Source: Hydrogenophilales bacterium RIFOXYD1_FULL_62_11
Lineage (GTDB): Bacteria; Pseudomonadota; Gammaproteobacteria; Burkholderiales; Thiobacillaceae
DNA: 7,064 bases
Reading direction: 5' to 3'
Assembly: GCA_001802655.1 (NCBI GenBank)
Contig: MGZO01000119.1
Span: 36,104-43,167, forward strand
Shown: positions 1-6,058 of the stretch, one piece after another
Numbering within the stretch: the first letter of the stretch is position 1
Layout of the letters: each line of letters opens with the position of its first letter
Made by a program: the position numbers and the translations under genes
Notes under the pieces: generated by a model
Database searches by the model: none
What the model was told of the DNA's origin: nothing
The model's input: the letters and a program-made list of their open reading frames with translations, nothing else

Positions 1-32
1 CGCTGGGCAGATTTCATGGAGCGATGCACGAT

Positions 33-89
33 GGGGGTTTTTCGAATGTAATGCGAAAGCGTGAAGCGTGCGAATGCAAGGAAACCCCC
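33..89. repeat. Long-range inverted repeat in the leader of the first gene
   Basis: GGGGGTTT at 33-40 is exactly complementary, in inverted orientation, to AAACCCCC at 82-89, with 41 nt between the arms. The loop also holds a perfect tandem duplication of AAGCGTG (57-70). In RNA the arms could form an 8-bp helix just upstream of the ribosome binding site of the pyruvyl transferase gene. The downstream T-run is short and the loop long, so it does not look like an intrinsic terminator. It could be chance in GC-rich DNA; its function is unknown. Confidence 0.25.
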
Positions 90-126
90 CGATGGACCCA
101 ATCGCCACAACGGAGCCGCGCAGAAA

Positions 127-1368
127 ATGAAACCGCCTGCCACCTCCCCGCTGATCCTGTTTGGCGCTTTCGACCGCCACAACTTTGGCGACCTGCTGTT
201 TCCGCATCTGATGGCCGCCTTGTTACCGGAGCGGTCGTTCGGGTTCGCGGGTTTGGCGGCGCGCGACTTGCGGGCTTTCGGCGGGCACCGGGTGAAGCCG
301 CTGGCCTCGTTGAGTGGCACGGGGCCCGCCCACCTGATTCACGCCGGTGGCGAGTTGTTGACCTGCAGCGCCTGGCAGGCCGCTGTCATGCTGCTCGATC
401 CGCTTGAAGCCGTCGCGGCCATCGCGCGCTACGACGACGATCCAGCCGCCGCCGAGTGGGCCGCCCGGCAACTGGGTACGTCGCGGACCATTCCGTATGT
501 GGTGGGGCGAGACGTCCTGGCAGCGCCGGGTCGGTTGATTTTCAATGCCGTTGGCGGCGTGGAGTGGAATGCCTTGTCCGCCGTGCAGCGGGGCGAAGTG
601 AAGGCGGCGCTGCGGCAGGCGGACTGGCTCAGCGTGCGCGACCACGTTACCCAGGCCGCGCTGCGGGCGGAAGGCATCGACGTCCCGCTGTGTCCCGACC
701 CGGCGGTGATGGTGGAACAGTGCTTCGGCGAAGTGATCCGCCAGCGCCAGCAGCAGGGCGCGGTGAAGGCGATGCGCGACGCGTTCCCGCAAGGCTATCT
801 CGCATGCCAGTTCAGTGCGGATTTTGCGGATGACGCCAGCCTGGATTCGCTGGCGCAGGGCTTGTCGCGGGTGGCTGCCGCAACCGGCCTGGGGCTGGCG
901 CTGTTCCGGGCCGGTGCGGCGCCGTGGCATGACGATCCGGCGCTCTACGAAAAACTGCAGGGCCGCCTGCCGCCCGGCATGGCACAGCTGTTTCCGTCGC
1001 TGCATCTGTGGGACATCTGCGCCCTTATTGCCGCCAGCCGGGGCGTGGTCGGCAGCAGTCTGCACGGCCGGATCGTCGCGCTGGCCTATGGCTTGCCGCG
1101 GGTCAGCCTGCTGCCGCCGCAACGGGGTATGCACCCCGACAAACGAATCGCCTTTGCCGAAACCTGGGAGCCGGAATCGCTCCCCCGCGCTGTGGGAGTA
1201 AGCCAGGTCGAGCGTGCGGTGAGGCAAGCGCTGGGCGTGCCCGTCAGCGTGTTGCAGGAAAACGCAGCCTCGTTGCGCGAGCAGTATCTGCAAAGCCAGG
1301 CGCAGTGGGCCGGCCTGCTCATGCCCAGAATCAGGCCGTTCAACCGGTCTTGCGCAATAATCAGGTAA
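127..1368 (+). CDS. Polysaccharide pyruvyl transferase family protein
   Basis: A 413-residue protein of the polysaccharide pyruvyl transferase family (PF04230, CsaB/WcaK-like). Known members move the enolpyruvyl group of phosphoenolpyruvate onto a sugar of an exopolysaccharide or cell-wall polymer, forming a ketal; they act in the cytoplasm. Visible signatures are an N-terminal beta-strand followed by NFGD (residues 19-22), the mid-domain SVRD (169-172) followed by CPDPAV (189-194), and the C-terminal GSSLHGR (309-315) followed by ALAYGLP. This C-terminal Ser/His/Arg block is the usual PEP-binding region of the GT-B-like fold. There is no signal peptide or membrane segment. I chose ATG 127 because GGAG lies at 112-115; an in-frame GTG at 61 would add 22 residues but has no ribosome binding site and no family-like sequence. 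No glycosyltransferase or polymer-export gene is visible nearby, so the acceptor sugar cannot be named. The family call is firm; the substrate is unknown. Confidence 0.85.
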   Translation: MKPPATSPLILFGAFDRHNFGDLLFPHLMAALLPERSFGFAGLAARDLRAFGGHRVKPLASLSGTGPAHLIHAGGELLTCSAWQAAVMLLDPLEAVAAIARYDDDPAAAEWAARQLGTSRTIPYVVGRDVLAAPGRLIFNAVGGVEWNALSAVQRGEVKAALRQADWLSVRDHVTQAALRAEGIDVPLCPDPAVMVEQCFGEVIRQRQQQGAVKAMRDAFPQGYLACQFSADFADDASLDSLAQGLSRVAAATGLGLALFRAGAAPWHDDPALYEKLQGRLPPGMAQLFPSLHLWDICALIAASRGVVGSSLHGRIVALAYGLPRVSLLPPQRGMHPDKRIAFAETWEPESLPRAVGVSQVERAVRQALGVPVSVLQENAASLREQYLQSQAQWAGLLMPRIRPFNRSCAIIR

Positions 1369-1393
1369 CCCACCACAGGCCTGAACCCCTACC

Positions 1394-3835
1394 ATGCCGA
1401 TTGTTTCACTGTCCCCCTCTGACCTCCGCCTGACCATCGATCCCGCTTCGCTGGGATTTGCCGATACCTCTGAATTGCAACAGGAACCGCTGCCGTGGAT
1501 CGGCCAGGAGCGCGCCCAGACGGCCGCCCGATTCGGCCTGGGGATGGATCAGCCCAACTACAACCTGTTCGTGCTGGGCGAGGTGGGCAGCGGCCGTTCG
1601 TCGCTGCTCAAGCAGGCGATGCACGAAGTGGCGGCAAGCAAACGGGTGCCCCCCGATCTCTGTTATCTGCACAACTTCGACGCACCCGAACGGCCGCTGG
1701 CATTGCGCCTGCCTGCTGGCGAGGGGCGGTTGCTGCGGCAGTTACTGGCGAATGCCGTCAAGGCGCTGCAAGACGAAATTCCGCAGCGGCTGGAAGGGCA
1801 GGACTACAAGGCCGAGAGCGAGCGTATCGAGCAAGCCTGGAAAGCCGATATTGCGGGTCACTATGCCGCGCTGACGGCGTTTTCCGAGGCCCGCAGCTTT
1901 TCGCTGCATCGCGATGCCGGACGCATGATGTTCACGCTGACCGGCAAGAAAGGTCAGGCGCTCACCGAGGACGAGGTGCTGGCGCTGCCGAAGGCGCGGC
2001 GTGCCGAGATTGAGCAGGCCGAGCAGGAGTTGCGCGCCGAAATCACCCGCTATATCGAGCAAACCCAGCCGCTGGAGCGTGCGATGAACGAGGCGCTGGC
2101 GGCGCTGCGACGGCAGATGGTGAAGCCGTTGCTGGAACGCGAAAAACAGGCGATCCGCGCCGGATTGAAGAAGCAGATCAAGGATGCAGCCAAGCTCAAC
2201 GCCTGGCTCGATGCGATTGGCCAGGATGTGTTCGACAACCTTGAGCTGTTTCACGGCGGAGAGGGGGTGGAAGGCCAGCAGGAAGCGCTGCAAAGCGTGC
2301 TGACGCGCTACCGCGTCAATCTGGTGGTGGACAACAGCAGGCTTGCCGGTGCGCCGGTGATCGTTGAGGACAACCCCTTGTTCCGCGCCTTGTTCGGCAG
2401 CATCGAATACCAGTCCGAGAACGATGTGCTGATGACCGATTTTTCGCGCATCCGCGCCGGCAGCCTGCTGCAGGCGCACGGCGGTTTTCTGATGCTGCAT
2501 CTGCGCGACGTGCTTGCTGACCCGCTGGTGTGGGAAAAGCTGCGGCGCTTCCTGCGCAGTGGCCGGCTGCAGATCGAGGAGCCGGGCGTGTCATTTTCGC
2601 CGATCGCGGCGGTGTCGCTGACGCCGGAGGCGGTCGACGTCGAAGTCAAGCTGGTGTTAATCGGCTCACGTGAAGAGTATTACCTGTTGCAGGAGGCCGC
2701 GCCGGAAATCGCCCGGCACTTTCGTGCCAAGGTGGACTTCGCCGAAAGCTTCGTGGCCAGTGCGGACACGCATCGCGCCTCGTCCATTTTCGTCGCCCAT
2801 GCCTGCCGTGAGCATGGCCTGCCGCATTTTTCGGCGGCGGCGGTGGCGCGCCTGCTCGAGGAATCGCATCGCGAGGCGGGCGACCAGACGCGTGAGAGCG
2901 CAGTTTTTGCGCGCACCGAAGCGCTGGTGATGGAAAGTGCCGCCATTTGCCAGGCCCGTGGACCGGAGCGGGTGACCGCGGCGGATGTCGAGGCCGCCCT
3001 GCAGGCGCATACCGCGCGCCACGATTACCCGGAACAGCTGCTGCGTGAAGATATCGCCAACGGCGATGTGCTGATCGACTTTCAGGGCGAGCGGGTTGGG
3101 CAGATCAATGGCCTCACCCAGATCGACCTCGGCGATTACCGTTTCGGTCTGCCGGTGCGGCTGACTGCGCACACCTACGCAGGCGAGGACGGCCTGCTCA
3201 ATATCGAGCGCGAGGTGGAACTGTCCGGCCCGATTCACGACAAGGGCGTGTTCATTCTGCAGAACTATCTGGCGGCGCTGTTTGCCCATCTCGCACCGCT
3301 TTCGCTCAACGCATCGATCGTCTTCGAGCAGCAATACCATGGCGTGGAAGGGGATTCCGCTTCGTGCGCCGAGCTCTATGTGTTGTTGTCGGCCTTGTCC
3401 GGCCTGCCGCTCAAGCAGGGCATTGCCGTCACCGGCGCAGTCAACCAGCACGGCGAAGTGTTGCCTGTGGGCGGTCTCAACGAAAAAATCGAAGGCTGGT
3501 TCCGCGTGTGCGAGCGCGCCGGACTGGATGGAAGTCACGGCGTGCTGATCCCACGACGCAATCAGCGCCATTTGATGCTGGCACCGCAGCTGGTGGATGC
3601 GGTGGCCCAGGGACGCTTTCATATCCATGCCGCAGAACGCGTCTCCGAGGGCATGGAATTGCTGACCGGGGTGGTGATGGGCGAGTTGAACGGGTCGGGA
3701 CACTACCCGCATGACAGTGTGCTGGGACATGCGCAGGATGCCTTGATGGCGTTTCGCCGCGCCTGCCAGCAGCAGGAGCACCCGCGACCGCCACGCCGTC
3801 ATTTTCGCGCGGGCGATCCCTCCAAACGCCGCTAG
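1394..3835 (+). CDS. Lon-like ATP-dependent protease (AAA_32 plus Lon_C, YcbZ/LonB-related)
   Basis: An 813-residue protein of the COG1067 type: a Lon-related ATPase region fused to an S16 peptidase domain, without the Lon N-terminal substrate domain. The N-terminus (about residues 8-50) has the family pattern ending in IGQERAQTAARFGLG. The P-loop is GEVGSGRSS (62-70), with Arg68 where Lys is canonical. Residues about 125-290 are a charged, helical, coiled-coil-like insertion. GGFLMLHLRDVL (363-374) sits at the Walker B position. The protease domain spans about 565-760, with GDSAS giving nucleophile Ser655 and NEKIEG giving Lys698. Their 43-residue spacing equals Ser679-Lys722 of E. coli Lon, so peptidase activity is expected. 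Cytoplasmic. ATG 1394 starts 25 bp after the pyruvyl transferase gene with only a weak AGG upstream; the start matches the family N-terminus. The stop codon lies inside the palindrome CCGCTAGCGG (3829-3838). Substrates are unknown. This is not canonical lon. Confidence 0.9.
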   Translation: MPIVSLSPSDLRLTIDPASLGFADTSELQQEPLPWIGQERAQTAARFGLGMDQPNYNLFVLGEVGSGRSSLLKQAMHEVAASKRVPPDLCYLHNFDAPERPLALRLPAGEGRLLRQLLANAVKALQDEIPQRLEGQDYKAESERIEQAWKADIAGHYAALTAFSEARSFSLHRDAGRMMFTLTGKKGQALTEDEVLALPKARRAEIEQAEQELRAEITRYIEQTQPLERAMNEALAALRRQMVKPLLEREKQAIRAGLKKQIKDAAKLNAWLDAIGQDVFDNLELFHGGEGVEGQQEALQSVLTRYRVNLVVDNSRLAGAPVIVEDNPLFRALFGSIEYQSENDVLMTDFSRIRAGSLLQAHGGFLMLHLRDVLADPLVWEKLRRFLRSGRLQIEEPGVSFSPIAAVSLTPEAVDVEVKLVLIGSREEYYLLQEAAPEIARHFRAKVDFAESFVASADTHRASSIFVAHACREHGLPHFSAAAVARLLEESHREAGDQTRESAVFARTEALVMESAAICQARGPERVTAADVEAALQAHTARHDYPEQLLREDIANGDVLIDFQGERVGQINGLTQIDLGDYRFGLPVRLTAHTYAGEDGLLNIEREVELSGPIHDKGVFILQNYLAALFAHLAPLSLNASIVFEQQYHGVEGDSASCAELYVLLSALSGLPLKQGIAVTGAVNQHGEVLPVGGLNEKIEGWFRVCERAGLDGSHGVLIPRRNQRHLMLAPQLVDAVAQGRFHIHAAERVSEGMELLTGVVMGELNGSGHYPHDSVLGHAQDALMAFRRACQQQEHPRPPRRHFRAGDPSKRR

Positions 3836-3846
3836 CGGGCGGATAG

Positions 3847-3875
3847 GGTTGGACTATATTTAGAGTCAATCAACC
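3847..3875. promoter_or_regulatory. Dyad symmetry with -10-like core upstream of the deacylase gene
   Basis: Two nested pairs of inverted arms are present: GGTTG (3847-3851) with CAACC (3871-3875), and GACT (3852-3855) with AGTC (3864-3867). They flank an AT-rich centre. TATATT (3855-3860), one mismatch from the sigma70 -10 consensus, lies at the middle, but nothing like TTGACA is found 16-18 bp upstream. This fits a promoter covered by, or dependent on, a dimeric regulator. GACT/AGTC half-sites recall Rrf2/IscR operators, but the 8-nt gap here is longer than the 5 nt of an IscR type 1 site, so no regulator is assigned. A weak terminator for the protease gene is an alternative, although no T-tract follows. 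Confidence 0.35.
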
Positions 3876-3894
3876 GTTACGCAAGGAGACGATC

Positions 3895-4371
3895 ATGAAC
3901 GCACTGCATCGCATGGAACGTTATCTCGATCAGCATATGATTCCGTTCGACCTGGTTGCTCACCCGCATACGCAAACCAGCGCTGAAACAGCCCGCGCCT
4001 CCGGCGTCACGCTTGACCGGCTGGCCAAGGGCGTGCTGCTGGATGGCATGGGGTGCCAGATGGTGGCGATGATCCCTTCCGACCAGGAAGTGCATCTGGG
4101 CAGACTGGGTCTCGACAATGGCGTGGAATTCAGTCTGGCCGACGAGGACAGCGTGAGCCAGTTGTTCAGCGAATGCGATCCTGGTGTGGTGCCAGGGTTG
4201 CCGAATGCCTGGGGGGTGGAAATGGTGTGGGACGACGCGCTGATGGCGCATCCTGACATCTATCTGGAGGCGGGCGACCACGAGCGACTGCTGCACATCG
4301 AAACCCGTTATCTGCGCGAGGCCTTTGGCGATGCGCCGCACTGCCGCTTCAGTCAATCGCGCATGCGGTAA
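3895..4371 (+). CDS. YbaK/EbsC-family aminoacyl-tRNA deacylase-like protein
   Basis: A 158-residue single-domain protein of the YbaK/prolyl-tRNA synthetase-associated (INS) family. Characterised members hydrolyse mischarged tRNAs in trans, for example Cys-tRNA(Pro) or Ala-tRNA(Pro), in the cytoplasm. Key features are HPHTQTSAETARASGV (23-38), then AKGVLL with Lys45 at the position of the essential Lys46 of YbaK. CDPGVVPGL (94-102) and GDHE (127-130) are conserved blocks of the substrate pocket. Length is typical for a free-standing domain. The start is well supported: AAGGAG at 3883-3888 lies 6 nt before ATG 3895. It follows the Lon-like gene by 59 bp and probably has its own promoter over the dyad there. 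The exact tRNA substrate cannot be read from the sequence; this subgroup is often annotated only as YbaK/EbsC family. Confidence 0.85.
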   Translation: MNALHRMERYLDQHMIPFDLVAHPHTQTSAETARASGVTLDRLAKGVLLDGMGCQMVAMIPSDQEVHLGRLGLDNGVEFSLADEDSVSQLFSECDPGVVPGLPNAWGVEMVWDDALMAHPDIYLEAGDHERLLHIETRYLREAFGDAPHCRFSQSRMR

Positions 4372-4517
4372 TTTTGAAGACTCACGGTGGGCTTGTTGCA
4401 TGCAGGGGGAGACGGTTCCATACGGGAGTGATTTGCATTAGGCTCGACTCTCCGGCACGCCGATGTTTTTGATCATGGGCGCGCTGAACGAATATTGGCC
4501 CAATCAGTCTCCCTGCT

Positions 4518-5063
4518 GTGAACTCAAACCCATCCGATTCCCCGCCTGACAACCCGCACCGCAATATGGGGCGAGGGATGGCATGGTTGGCCAGCGTGGC
4601 GTTGCTGGGCGTGCTGTATCTGTTTTTTGACAGCAATCTTCAGGCGCGCAACAACCCTAACCGTGAACTGCAAATCGCGCCGGGCGCCGAACTGATTCTT
4701 CAGCGCAGCCGGGATGGTCATTATGTGTTTCCGGGCGAAATAAACGGACGACCTGTAACTTTTTTGCTGGACACCGGCGCGACCCTGGTGTCCGTGCCCG
4801 CCCATCTGGCAGCAGGGCTTGGGCTGGAGGCGGGCGCACCGCAGCAGTCGATCACCGCAAATGGAACCGTGATGACACGTGCCGCGCAAATCCGCATGCT
4901 GGCGTTCGGTCCGTTCAAACTGAGCGATGTGCGTGCCAGCCTCAACCCCGGCATGAGGGACGATCAGATCTTGCTGGGCATGAGCGTTTTAAAGCAATTG
5001 GAGTTCACCCAACGAGGCGATACGCTGGAGTTGCGACCGATGGATGGAAAAAAAGAATTTTGA
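4518..5063 (+). CDS. Membrane-anchored retropepsin-like aspartic protease (TIGR02281 type)
   Basis: A 181-residue protein with a proline-rich cytoplasmic N-terminus, one hydrophobic segment (about 21-37, from MAWLASVALL) and a retropepsin-like domain expected to face the periplasm. The catalytic motif is FLLDTGAT, with Asp85 in DTGAT (85-89). The second family motif is the hydrophobic-hydrophobic-Gly LLG at 152-154, near the C-terminus, followed by MSVLKQLEF. One DTG per chain means the enzyme should work as a homodimer, as in retroviral proteases. Length and layout match TIGR02281 clan AA proteases. The start is uncertain: GTG 4518 is the earliest usable codon after an in-frame stop at 4485, and ATG 4566 (residue 17) would still keep the whole anchor; neither has a clear Shine-Dalgarno sequence. 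The preceding 146 bp (4372-4517) carry no gene I can support. The substrate is unknown. Confidence 0.8.
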   Translation: MNSNPSDSPPDNPHRNMGRGMAWLASVALLGVLYLFFDSNLQARNNPNRELQIAPGAELILQRSRDGHYVFPGEINGRPVTFLLDTGATLVSVPAHLAAGLGLEAGAPQQSITANGTVMTRAAQIRMLAFGPFKLSDVRASLNPGMRDDQILLGMSVLKQLEFTQRGDTLELRPMDGKKEF

Positions 5064-5087
5064 CATCCTGATTTTTTGTGATATTTA
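5060..5087 (+). promoter_or_regulatory. Candidate sigma70 promoter of the cold-shock gene
   Basis: A perfect TTGACA -35 hexamer occupies 5060-5065 and overlaps the TGA stop (5061-5063) of the upstream protease gene. After 16 bp there is a TGA-TATTTA element (5079-5087), which reads as an extended -10 (TGn plus a 3/6 hexamer). Transcription would start near 5094, giving an untranslated leader of about 108 nt. Long leaders of this kind are usual for cold-inducible csp genes. The -10 is the weaker half of the call. Confidence 0.5.
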
Positions 5088-5136
5088 TACGGTGTCAATT
5101 GGATTCAAGCTTTAAATTGCGGTACCTCTGGTAAGC

Positions 5137-5198
5137 GTTTTCCTTGAAATTCGATCGATAGAGCATGTTGCTCAATTTTTTTTTGATAGATAGGAAAC
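5137..5198 (+). promoter_or_regulatory. Structured cold-shock mRNA leader: terminator-like hairpin inside an RBS-masking helix
   Basis: GAGCA (5161-5165) and TGCTC (5169-5173) form a 5-bp stem with a TGT loop. Nine T's follow at 5176-5184, an intrinsic-terminator shape only 17 nt before the start codon. TTTCCT (5139-5144) is exactly complementary to AGGAAA (5192-5197), the ribosome binding site, and G5137 can add a pair with C5198 if U5138 bulges. The two arms enclose the hairpin. Folding would hide the ribosome binding site, and the hairpin plus T-tract could stop transcription early. Cold-shock proteins elsewhere act as antiterminators and cspA leaders refold with temperature, so autoregulation or temperature control is plausible. 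This is inference from complementarity only; the 5-bp stem is weak. Confidence 0.4.
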
Positions 5199-5201
5199 AA
5201 G

Positions 5202-5408
5202 ATGGAAACGGGTACTGTTAAGTGGTTTAACGACGCAAAAGGTTTTGGCTTTATTACCCCGGACAACGGCGGCGAAGACCTCTTTGCACACTTCTCTGCA
5301 ATTAACTCCAACGGCTTCAAATCCCTGCAGGAAAACCAGAAAGTCAGCTTCGAAGTGACGACTGGCCCCAAGGGCAAGCAAGCATCGAACATTCAGGTTG
5401 TGTCGTAA
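5202..5408 (+). CDS. CspA-family cold-shock protein
   Basis: A 68-residue single cold-shock domain (a five-stranded OB-fold beta-barrel) that binds single-stranded RNA and DNA and acts as an RNA chaperone and transcription antiterminator in the cytoplasm. The sequence opens METGTVKWFNDAKGFGFI. It has the aromatic patch W8-F9, RNP1 KGFGFI (13-18) and RNP2 DLFAHFS (26-32), and has the standard family length. AGGA at 5192-5195 is 6 nt from ATG 5202, so the start is secure. The gene stands alone, between its own candidate promoter and a strong terminator. Its leader is clearly AT-richer than neighbouring DNA, as is common for these genes. I cannot say which csp paralogue it is, nor whether it is cold-induced or constitutive. 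Confidence 0.97.
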   Translation: METGTVKWFNDAKGFGFITPDNGGEDLFAHFSAINSNGFKSLQENQKVSFEVTTGPKGKQASNIQVVS

Positions 5409-5429
5409 TTCTTCCGACCTGATGTAATT

Positions 5430-5456
5430 AAAACCCCGGTTCGCCGGGGTTTTTTT
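5430..5456 (+). terminator. Intrinsic terminator of the cold-shock gene
   Basis: CCCCGG (5434-5439), loop TTCG (5440-5443) and CCGGGG (5444-5449) make a 6-bp all-GC stem closed by a stable UUCG tetraloop. Seven T's follow at 5450-5456. The AAAA at 5430-5433 lets the stem extend by A-U pairs and gives some activity on the other strand. It begins 21 nt after the csp stop codon and separates csp from yaeQ. Confidence 0.95.
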
Positions 5457-5482
5457 ATGGCTGATCGCCGCATTCCGGGCGC

Positions 5483-5488
5483 TACAAT
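5483..5488 (+). promoter_or_regulatory. Candidate -10 element for yaeQ
   Basis: TACAAT matches five of six bases of the sigma70 -10 consensus and lies 28 bp before the preferred yaeQ start, just after the csp terminator. No good -35 hexamer is present at the right distance; the region 5458-5465 is a poor match. As a strong terminator precedes it, yaeQ needs a promoter here, which supports the call indirectly. Confidence 0.4.
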
Positions 5489-5515
5489 TCGCCGCCCCAT
5501 TCGAGAATGAATCAC

Positions 5516-6058
5516 ATGGCGCTTAAAGCCACCATTTACAAAGCAGACCTGCAAATTGCCGACATGGATCGGCATGTCTACGGTGACTATCCGCTGACCA
5601 TCGCCCGTCACCCGTCTGAAACCGACGAGCGCATGATGGCGCGCGTGCTGGCCTATGCGTTGTATGCAGAAGAGGGCATCGCGTTTACCAAGGGCCTGTT
5701 CGATGTCGATGAGCCGGAGGTCTGGGTCAAGAATCTGGTAGGCGAGATTACGCTGTGGATTGATCTGGGGCAGCCCGACGACGCGCGCATTCGTCGCGCC
5801 TGCAGCCGCGCTGATCAGGTGGTCGTGCTGTGCTATGGAACGGGCTGTGACGTGTGGTGGAAGCTGATTGCCAGCAAGCTCACGCGCTTTACCAATCTGA
5901 CCGTGCTGCAATTGCCCGCCGCCACCAGCCAGGCGCTTGCCGCACTGGCTGCGCGCAGCATGCGCCTGCAATGCATGGTGCAGGACGGTGAAATCTGGCT
6001 CAACAGCGAAACCGAGAGCGTTCCGGTCGTGCTGACGCGCCTGCAAGCGCCACGTTAA
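5516..6058 (+). CDS. yaeQ: YaeQ family protein
   Basis: A 180-residue protein closely resembling E. coli YaeQ (181 residues). The start MALKATIYKADLQIADMDRH and the blocks ARHPSETDERMMAR, EGIAFTKGLFDVDEPEVW, LWIDLGQPDDARIRRAC and LQCMVQDGEIWL all follow the family in order. Structures of family members show a variant of the PD-(D/E)XK nuclease fold, but no nuclease activity or biological role is firmly established. An old proposal linked it to suppression of rfaH loss. I chose ATG 5516 because the protein then begins exactly as in E. coli and GAGA (5503-5506) lies 9 nt upstream; ATG 5507 would add MNH with no ribosome binding site. It is soluble, with no signal peptide. The stop overlaps that of the convergent methyltransferase gene. 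Confidence 0.95.
   Translation: MALKATIYKADLQIADMDRHVYGDYPLTIARHPSETDERMMARVLAYALYAEEGIAFTKGLFDVDEPEVWVKNLVGEITLWIDLGQPDDARIRRACSRADQVVVLCYGTGCDVWWKLIASKLTRFTNLTVLQLPAATSQALAALAARSMRLQCMVQDGEIWLNSETESVPVVLTRLQAPR

Noticed and set aside
223..1437. 404-codon open frame on the minus strand opposite the pyruvyl transferase gene
   Set aside because: It is a codon-position shadow in GC-rich DNA. Its product is low in complexity, rich in Arg, Gln and His, and has no recognisable domain, whereas the plus-strand frame carries clear family motifs.
2666..3802. 378-codon open frame on the minus strand opposite the Lon-like gene
   Set aside because: The plus-strand frame contains the catalytic Ser-Lys dyad and the full Lon_C domain; the antisense product has no domain pattern and no ribosome binding site.
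3829..3838. Palindrome CCGCTAGCGG spanning the Lon-like gene stop
   Set aside because: A 10-bp palindrome with no loop and no T-tract cannot act as an intrinsic terminator; it is likely chance.
4425..4452. Imperfect GGAGT/ACTCTCC hairpin in the gap after the deacylase gene
   Set aside because: The arms pair only with a bulge and no T-tract follows, so it is not a credible terminator.
4463..4549. 28-codon ORF (starting MFLIMGALNEYW) overlapping the protease start
   Set aside because: No ribosome binding site, no family resemblance, and it runs out of frame into the protease gene.
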